64,000 nucleotides of DNA from Archegozetes longisetosus (taxonomy: Eukaryota; Arthropoda; Arachnida; Sarcoptiformes; Trhypochthoniidae): the NCBI GenBank assembly GCA_018873245.2, contig JAEMBT020000003.1, positions 6,157,843-6,221,842 of the forward strand. The letters are read 5' to 3'. Position numbers and translations under genes: made by a program. This document shows, in pieces, positions 56,301-64,000 of the stretch; position 1 is the stretch's first letter; every line of letters starts with the position of its first letter. The notes below the pieces were generated by a model, which was given only the letters and a program-made list of their open reading frames with translations, did not search any database and was not told the DNA's origin.

Positions 56301-56669
56301 ACCGATTCTTACATTTATTTCAGGTTCGAATGGTTTAAAACAGTTGTAAAGTAGTGCAAAACAATATTGAAGTTAAACTAACATTCGATTTGAAACTTTT
56401 CAAAATAAATAGATGTCTCAAATCATAAAATATGATATATATTTAGCAAATCCAAGGATTGGTTAATTTGTGTTGATATGAATGAAGAAGGGATTGATTA
56501 ATATCGAGAAATATGAACACGTTTTTTATTGTTTATATTAATGCGACACATGTATGAGTGAGTGCTCACTAATCGTCAATAATATTATGTCAGACTTGGA
56601 TTAATTTGAATTTCAGAGCATTAGAATCAATCGACGTATTTATGAAGAGCTAATGAATTTGATAATAAT
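53399..56669. other. NADSYN1/LMLN gene-poor interval
   Basis: This 3.3-kb, strongly AT-rich interval contains one possible small ORF (listed separately). A patch at about 54.15-54.21 kb has degenerate TTAGGCT/GGCTA words. No RNA gene, repeat array or conserved exon is visible. Confidence 0.5.
54244..54429 (-). CDS. Small hypothetical protein ORF (61 aa)
   Basis: A 61-codon frame begins MREIDDHQSTELHAA in a good context (AAAAATGA). It encodes an acidic N-terminal half and a cysteine-containing C-terminal half (FCEEYHPNKIC, then DCVKCVPK). Its amino-acid composition is more protein-like than the surrounding phenylalanine- and leucine-rich frames, with four cysteines. There is no signal peptide and I recognise no family. 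It could be a genuine small gene, one exon of a larger gene, or chance. Confidence 0.3.
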   Translation of the reverse strand: MREIDDHQSTELHAAINIDTDEYQKFCEEYHPNKICASLPSILIDCVKCVPKFLNLKKETI

Positions 56670-59600
56670 ATGAAATATATATTAATATCATTCAATTGTT
56701 ATGTGATACCATTGACTTCATTAGTGTTGATTTGGTTTTTGAATGTAGTTGATAGTCATCTGACAGCATCTGACATTCATTCTCATCACTGCTCACATAT
56801 CCCGCCATCGCCTCATCAGGTATTAAATCAATTTGAATTCAGTTCAAATCCTTTCAAGTGATCCAATTGAAGTCACATCTTTCTTGTTCTATCTCATGAA
56901 CACATTAGTCATTAAGATTTTAACCGATTCTCAATCAATTGACATTTGATTGACTTATTAATCATTCAGTATTAAGGTTTTTATCAGTTGGGTTGGACTA
57001 AAAATAATTTTCTCACATCTGATGTCGATTTTGAATAATTTTATTAGTTAATCAACAGTCATTACAATTAAATTCTTTTTATTTGTTTTCAAATGAATAG
57101 AATTTTCAAAAGTTTGAGTTAAACTTATTTAATTCATTCATTTCGTTTGATTCAATAAATTTTAGTGATTTGAAGTAGAATTGAATTATTCTGTTTAAAA
57201 GGATTTGATGAATTTTTAATTTAAAACTAATATTCAAAATAGAATATGATTTCAGAAATTGTAGTTGAAACAATTTTTGTCAAATAATGTGCATAACAAG
57301 TCTTAATTGAAAAATTGATATTTAAGTTTCAGTATTGAGATATAGTCTTGAGATATGCATTAACTAACTTTCAAAAAACTACAACTAATTTGAAAATGAT
57401 TGAGTAATATTTTGTCCAAAAGAGGAATCACTAATAACTAAAGCTCGGATTATATTGATTTACCTTTAATTTGATTCAAATATTTTGTAAATGTTATTGG
57501 TCAACTAAAGAGTCAAATAATTTTTTTTCCAGCTTTACTAATAAGTTGATTTAACTCAATGTGATTACTTAAATTAAATTATCTAAAGTATATTTCTTGA
57601 AACCTTTTGTTAAATATTAATACTCCCGTCCTAACAATGGTCATATCTAATCACTCAAGCCATAAAGCTTGTTCAATTCTAGAGATTATATGATTCAAAT
57701 TAAAATATTGGTTGACTACCATTTCATACAAACCTAATCTTAGAATTTTAAGCATCAATCATTCAAATTAGTGTTCATTTGTTAATTGATTAACGCTTGA
57801 GTTAAGTCGGTTTAAGTGTAACTGCATTGAAGCTTGAGATAAATTTAGAAAAAAATTGCCCAAACGAAAGAAACACGAATCAAATATGTTTCACTTCATA
57901 GATATCTCATGTTCATCTGGAGCCCCGACATGTAATTAACAAAGGAGTGCAGACCAACCACTCAGAATTAAAGTATTCTACGACCAAAGCGTGAAGAAAA
58001 TTCCAATCGAGAAGTTTTTAATAATAAACGTATGTTTAATTAATTGCTTAAACTAAAGTTCTTTTAAATATCGATTGAACGAAGTCGAATTAAATAATGT
58101 TGTTTCCAATTAGAACACAGTATTACCTCAAGCCTTACAATATTGGGAAAAGGCTTTATATGTCAAACCACTACATGTTCCCATACGACTCAATCGGTAA
58201 TTCTCACATTTATTTGTTTGATCAATTCATTTACTTAATAATACATGTGTTTTTTATTTAGAAAATGCCCTAATAATCAGGCATTTTTTCCGATTTCCGA
58301 TGCACCTCACCAGTACTGCGTCGAAAGGTGTGAAAATATTACAACTTGTGGAGAAGTAGTTGTACCCGAAGACCATTTAGAGGTAAATACATTTCCATCA
58401 ACTGTCATTTATCGACTGATCGTCTATGTTGATAGCATTGTCGTGTATGTGATGTTAACGGTAGAAATTGTCAGTTACATAAACCCGGAAATAAATGGCC
58501 GCAAATCGGGGGAGGAATCGAAGACGCAGATTTTGTATTTTATGTATCGGCGATGCAGACAGAGCGCTGTAATAAGGGTCACACAGTCGCCTATGCGGCT
58601 CATTGTCAACAAGAGACTGCTCTCGACAGGTATTAATATTAAAAGCATTGCATTCTTAAAAATTCCTGTTTTATCGTTTGATTTTGGTTTGTTTTGACAG
58701 ACCAATCGCAGGTCACGCAAATTTATGCCCCGATTCTATTTCAACAAAGCCCCAAGATTTGGAAACTCTCTTATCTACAGTGAAGCATGAAATACTTCAT
58801 GCACTCGGGTTTTCAGTTTCACTTTACGCTTATTTTCGTGACAAAAATGGTGAACCTCTGAGCTCTAGAGGAAGAAATGGAAAACCAATAATAAGTCGAT
58901 ACTTGAAAGCTCCACAATGGAGTAGTAATGTTATTCGTCAAATTGAAAGACCCGACTGGAAAGTCCGCGGAGGATTCATCAAACGTGCAGTTCATATGAT
59001 CGTTACTCCAAATGTGGTGGTAAGTCCAACTGTTTGTCAAGATTTTCGTTCGGTAAATGGTTTTCGTATTTCAGAAAGAAGTTCGGCAACATTTTAATTG
59101 TTCGATGTTAGAAGGCGCAGAATTGGAGGATCAGGGAGAAGATGGAACTATTCTGACTCATTGGGAAAAAAGAGTGTTTGAAGTAAATTGTTTATCCTTC
59201 CTAATCTCAGCTGATATATAAATCATTTTTATTCCATTTTCCAAGAATGAAGCTATGACGGGAACTCACACTCAAAACCCAGTTTATTCTAGAATAACAT
59301 TGGCTTTAATGGAAGACACCGGGTATGCAATTTCGACACATTCTTCTGATCTTAATGTTTAACAATTGAAACATTGATTTAAAGCTGGTATTCACCGAAT
59401 TACGATTTGGCGCAACCACTTGAATGGGGTAAAAATCTTGGATGTGATTTCGCAATGAAGAGTTGCAAAGATTGGATTGATTCTAGACGTACAAGAGGTG
59501 AAAGTATTCATCCGTTTTGTGATAAAGTAAAAAGAGATCCATTGGAGACAGAGTGCACTGACAATAGAGATGCGGTCGCCTTATGCAACCTAATGGAATA

Positions 59601-60675
59601 TAACACCGATTTACCAGCAGTTTTTCAAAATTTCGATTATATTCCAAGCGTCAAAAACTCGAATGACACTTCACGATATGGCGGATCTGTCAATCTTGCA
59701 GACTTTTGCCCTTATATACAAGAATTCACGTGGAAATTGAATGATGTAGTGGTTCGTGGCTCTAAATGCCAATACGAGGAAAATAATCCGGTCTCTGAAA
59801 AAAACTTTGCGTTAGAGTATTACGGACCCAACTCCAAATGTTTCAATCACAACAACCAAATGTGGGAAGAAAGAACTTGTTCTCAGGTTTCTCCACTATT
59901 TTCTTTGTTAACCATTCAAAACTATAAACCTATAAATCTATTTATGATTAGGTTCGGCAATGGCAACATTGGGGCTCTGGTTGTTATAAAGTAAGTCCAT
60001 TATTTGTTGTCAACTTATGAACATATCCTTTGCAAAAGTTAATAACAAGACAAAATTGCTTTTCGTATTGGTTCAAACTTAACTTAACATAAAAAGTAAG
60101 CAAATGAAAATTGAGACCAGTAATAGTTTGACATTATCTTTGTTTATTTTTTGATCTAAAATGAACGGCTAACATCTGGCCTACACAAAAGCAACTTTGT
60201 TTTCCTGCTAATAACACTGAAACGAATCTAATTTTGTACATCACTATTGTTTATGTATAATCTTTCATCCATTTAGTATAAATGTGAGAACGGGTTATTA
60301 CATCTGGAAATTAAGAATCACACCTATACTTGTTATTATAAGAATCAAGAGCTAAAAATACAACTCTATGCAAATGATTGGTTACATATCGGGACTATTG
60401 TCTGTCCAGAATGTCAGCAAATATGTCAGGTAAACAAACATCAAATCATAACAATTGGCACTCAATTGTATTTATTGAAAAAACGATCGGTTTATTGATA
60501 GGAATGTCAACCGGAACTGACTTCGAACGAGATTCATATGATTGAAAGAAGCAAAATAAAATATAAGAAGCATTATTTGAAGTGTTGTAGTCCCCTACGC
60601 GCTGAAATGCCAAAACTATCTGTGATTTTTTCTATTTTAATTTATTTAATCAGCTACAATAATAATCAAAGATGA
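56670..60675 (+). CDS. LMLN: LMLN / invadolysin, leishmanolysin-like zinc metallopeptidase (M8)
   Basis: Invadolysin is a conserved metazoan M8 metalloprotease tied to mitosis, migration and lipid droplets. Exon 1 (56670-56857) encodes a hydrophobic leader ([15 protein letters not shown]). A 1.1-kb intron leads to exon 2 at 57945 ([12 protein letters not shown]). Later exons give [24 protein letters not shown] and [19 protein letters not shown]. The zinc site follows: [20 protein letters not shown] holds HEXXH, and the downstream [20 protein letters not shown] holds the third histidine, followed by ALMEDTG with the Met-turn. The C-terminal part is cysteine-rich ([13 protein letters not shown] type). 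The tail is a hydrophobic stretch, [15 protein letters not shown], ending at TGA 60673-60675, which would fit a GPI-anchor signal or membrane tail. All introns are GT-AG and phase-compatible, one is only 52 bp (58384-58435), and no frame breaks were found. The catalytic residues are intact. Confidence 0.95.
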
Positions 60676-61027
60676 CCACAAATATATTTTAAAATATAAG
60701 TCGAACAAATATTTATGGCTAGACTGAAGGTTAGGAGAACAAATTTGATGTTTGTTGACTTGTCTGATTGACAATTTGATACCGGTTTATTGATATTAAG
60801 CTGAAGAACATGTTATTTTTTATTCCTATTATAACGTGATATTTACTGATATACTTAAATTACTTTGTATAATATTTAGCATAATTTGTATTTTAGTTTA
60901 TTATTTATAAAAGCTTTAATTGAATTAAACATGTTTAAAATTTACTTATAATTACATTATATTAAATTGGATAGAGATATAAACAAATTTAGTCTTATAA
61001 AAGCAGAAAAGGTTAAGCTACAAACGT
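60676..61027. other. LMLN/PNPLA convergent 3' spacer
   Basis: This 352-bp AT-rich spacer between convergent genes probably contains both 3' UTRs. No other feature was seen. Confidence 0.5.
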
Positions 61028-64000
61028 CTAAAACATTGTACTAATTTTTCTATTTCTTTGTTTCAATATTGGAAGAGCAGAATCAGTGTCGGTATCAGTT
61101 CCTAATGCTTGATAGTCAGGTTCAGAGACATAATCGATTTCGTCTTCATCTTCTGATATGTCATCAAAGTTGATGAAATTCAATTGATTAGAGTTGGGAG
61201 TTTTGATTTTGCAAACCCTTTCAGCTAAGTCTGTGAAAGAAGTATGGTTTTGGATTTGTATTCCCTGATGATTTTGAACTCTATCTCTTTCTTTATGTAA
61301 CAATGAATGCAGTGGCTTGTGTTGATCTAAACTCATTGCTGTAAACAATGTCTTTCCATGATTGGATCCGACGTCCATTATTTCATCAAAACTACCGAAT
61401 TGTAGTGTCTTATACTTGTCAATCGGTGGTCTTATATAAGTGCAGTAATCGCTTTGTTTCACTTCCTCAAGTAATTTAACACAACTAACATATGCCAGAC
61501 GTGATTGAATTTCAGGCAAATTCGGAACTCTGACAGGTTTAGAGAAGGGATTCCATCGTTTCCAGAGAAGCCACCATCCACTCAAAGTGTCGCCATAGTT
61601 GGTCATATCCATGTCATCCTGACTGCCGACATCAATGGCTAGTATGATTTCGGCCCCCATCACTTCTCTCATCACATCTGCTGGCAAATTGTTTACATAT
61701 CCGCCATCCAATAGTAGATGTCCATCAACAGGATCGCAAAGTGGTGGCAAATATCCAGACAAAGACATACTCGATCTGACGTAACGCCAAAGAGATCCGT
61801 GTCTGTGAACGCGCGGGCAACTGCTCGTTATATCAGTCGTGACCGTGAAATATGGTAGCCATAGATCTTCTATCTGTCTCTCACCAAACACTTCACTAAT
61901 AGAACGATTGAATGCATTTCCAGTAAACATCGCAGTGACAGGATATGTGAGATCAAGGATTTGTCTCCAATAAGAAGTCATTCCATGAGACCAGGCTCTA
62001 GCCTTTTGAGTGAAAGTCGTTATATTATTCTCGAGACACCAAAGGGCACCCATGAATGCACCGATACTGACACCTCCCACCATATCGATAGGTATTCCAG
62101 CCTCAGTTATAGCTTTAATCATGCCAACGTGAGCTGCACCTCTGGCTCCTCCACCACCTAATACGAGGCCAATCGAAGTTCCCGTCAAAAACCGAGCCAA
62201 TCGTGAAAAATCTGAATGAATAGATGGAGGATTATTGAAGAGTGAGGCATAGATTTCTTTAGTCTTTGAAACAGATCTTTTGGTGAACATTCTCTTAGGG
62301 CAACGGATATGATGATGAGAAGAACACCATGACCTGATGTTGAGCCATCGAACTGTATCTTTAGGTTTGAGAGAGTCTGACTTGTGCAATAGAACCAATT
62401 CTTTTTGAGTTCTGATGGCTAAGTGCTCCAATTGCTTTTCAACGCGACCGACCGATGGTTCCTGATCTGCGAGCGCAACAATCAATATACAGTCAGCCTG
62501 ACGAATACATCGTTGAGTCCAAGTTGAGAAATTAGAGTCGCACTGATACAAAACTATCCTGTGTTGGTCTTCCTGTTGAGCCAACCACGAACACAATCGG
62601 TATTCTGACTGCTTCTCTAGCGCAGTTGGACCTAAAGATTTTCTGATAAGTTCCGAAGTGAGATGAGATACAGCTCCAATTGATGTCAAGGCATGATATA
62701 ATTCCATTGCAAACGCTTGAAGCGGAACATCATCTGTCACTGACAACAGAGCTACTGTTGAAAAGTTAGACCCAGTTGGGCGCGAACCTATCTCTGCAGC
62801 TGACAGTGACTGATAGCCAGGTATTTGTAGACTACGCAGTAATCTATGGCCTAACAGATGAATCAGTCGCGTCACTACTACTGGATATTTAATCTTAATC
62901 GCTTCAACCAAACCATCGGGAAGTTTAGCCAATTCTGAATCTCTGACTGCCATTATTGTTGGTCGATCTGGGAGTTTGTGTAATCACTTCAACCAAACCG
63001 ATCAAATCTCCCTTTCCGTATTCGCCGACTAGTTCTTTCTTACCATTGGGTCTAGTAATAACAGATCGCAATCGACCACTTAATACAATGTAAGTGCAGT
63101 CAGATTTGTCTCCCTGACGATAAATGGCACGTCCCGACTCGTAATGAATCCAATCAAGAGCAAAGTCGATTTGTCGTACAAACGTTGATAAACGCTGGAC
63201 AACAGCATGAGCTAAATGTAAAACAGCTCTCGGATGTTCTGTTAGAATGTCATAGATATGATCTTTAGTAATAACTCCCACTTTGCATGTCTGGCGTGTC
63301 TTTATAGTAAAGAGCGACGGTTCGCCTGTAATCACAGAAAGCGCGCCAACTATTTCTCCGGGATATACGACGTATAGATTATTTTCCTCATATCTATCAA
63401 TTGATTTTTGCGAAACTATTATAGAACCAGATAAAACATAAAATAACGAATTCTCTTCGTGTGTGTCTTCAGATGTCAAACAAACACCACTATTATATTC
63501 TCTAACTACTAATTTCTTTTGTAACAGCTTTTCGTCATCAATATTCAATTGTTGCATAAGTCCCTCTACAGCAACGTTAAATATTTCTTCATCACTTAGG
63601 CCTTGAATGCGATCCTCATTAAACATGAAAGATCGCCGACGTTTCAGTTTCTGGTTCTCTGGAGGACCGAAATAAGTGTTCAATGACTTTTGTTTTCGTG
63701 GAGACTCCATTTCTGGTATTCTTTTATCATTTGCTTTTTGATCAAAATTAACACCTTCTTCCATGTGATCGCGTTCTTGTAGCTGATCAGAGGCTGCCAT
63801 GGCTCTAAGTACAGACTTGATATCAGATATTTCAGTACCAGAATAGGAATGCGAATGCTGTAACGAATGTGGTGGTAGTGTTGTAGGACGTGAAGGACTT
63901 GACTTAGGAGGACTAGTACCAGCTGTTGCGGTCAGATATGCTGCAAGCACTGAATTAGTATTCGTTCGTTTGCTGATCAGTCCGGGATTTAGCAATTGAG
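61028..64000 (-). CDS. PNPLA6: PNPLA6/7, neuropathy target esterase (Swiss cheese), partial 5'
   Basis: NTE is an ER-bound lysophospholipase/phospholipase B. The visible part, about 990 aa of roughly 1,350, runs off the right edge, so the N-terminal membrane segment and first cyclic-nucleotide-binding domain are outside. Two cNMP-binding-like domains are visible (FYVLSGSIIVSQKS; IYRQGDKSDCTYIVLSGRLR). The patatin domain follows with the glycine loop LVLGGGGARGAAHVG, the nucleophile elbow GVSIGAFMGAL (GxSxG) and LLLDGGYVNNLPADV with the catalytic aspartate of the DG[G/A] motif. FTDLAERV and ILKQRNRK lie near the C-terminus at 61028. The sequence contains no intron over almost 3 kb, unlike its neighbours. 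One frame break near 62955 (an extra base between PRSTNN and MAVRDSELAKLP) interrupts an otherwise exact alignment to the human protein. Confidence 0.95.

Noticed and set aside
56325..56345. GGTTCGAAT resembling a tRNA T-loop
   Set aside because: No acceptor stem, D-arm or anticodon arm can be formed around it.

Overview
This is an AT-rich metazoan nuclear window. Every gene is split by short GT-AG introns, many of them 50-80 bp, with a few of 0.5-1.8 kb. There are no operons, no ribosome-binding sites and no prokaryotic signals. The gene set (JMJD6, ALG6, OVO/shavenbaby, SZT2, NUP155, FCHO, invadolysin, NTE), the compact introns and a mariner-type element suit an arthropod, perhaps a small-genome chelicerate such as a mite. 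The exact taxon cannot be fixed from the sequence. All identifications come from reading translations against remembered family sequences; no search was run.

Layout from left to right: GTPBP6 C-terminus (+, cut by the window edge), JMJD6 (-), ALG6 (+), a short SVEP1-like vWA/EGF/sushi secreted protein (+), ARMC7 (-), a 7-kb gene-poor stretch with a possible CAP-protein first exon and small repeats, an OVO-type C2H2 zinc-finger gene (+), the very large SZT2 gene (+, about 17 kb), NUP155 (-, convergent with SZT2 and only 90 bp away), FCHO (+), a shortened FAM114-like gene (+), NADSYN1 (-), a 3.3-kb gene-poor stretch, LMLN/invadolysin (+), and a PNPLA6/7 neuropathy-target-esterase homologue (-, 5' end beyond the window).

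The genes are mostly independent housekeeping functions: N-glycan assembly, hydroxylation of nuclear proteins, amino-acid signalling to mTORC1, nuclear pore, clathrin endocytosis, NAD synthesis, metalloproteolysis and phospholipid hydrolysis. I see no co-functional cluster and no clearly new system.

The strongest unexplained pattern is about eleven single-base reading-frame breaks inside otherwise intact conserved exons of OVO, SZT2, NUP155, FCHO, NADSYN1 and PNPLA6/7. Nine need one extra base, mostly in short A or T runs, and two need one base fewer (or two more). Deletion-biased assembly error is the simplest explanation. The OVO break, however, sits exactly on a canonical A-AAA-AAC slippery heptamer in the correct phase. 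Other leads are a 384-bp mariner-like MITE with TA duplications in an SZT2 intron, overlapping SZT2/NUP155 3' ends, drastically shortened SVEP1 and FAM114 homologues, and a possible CAP-family exon.
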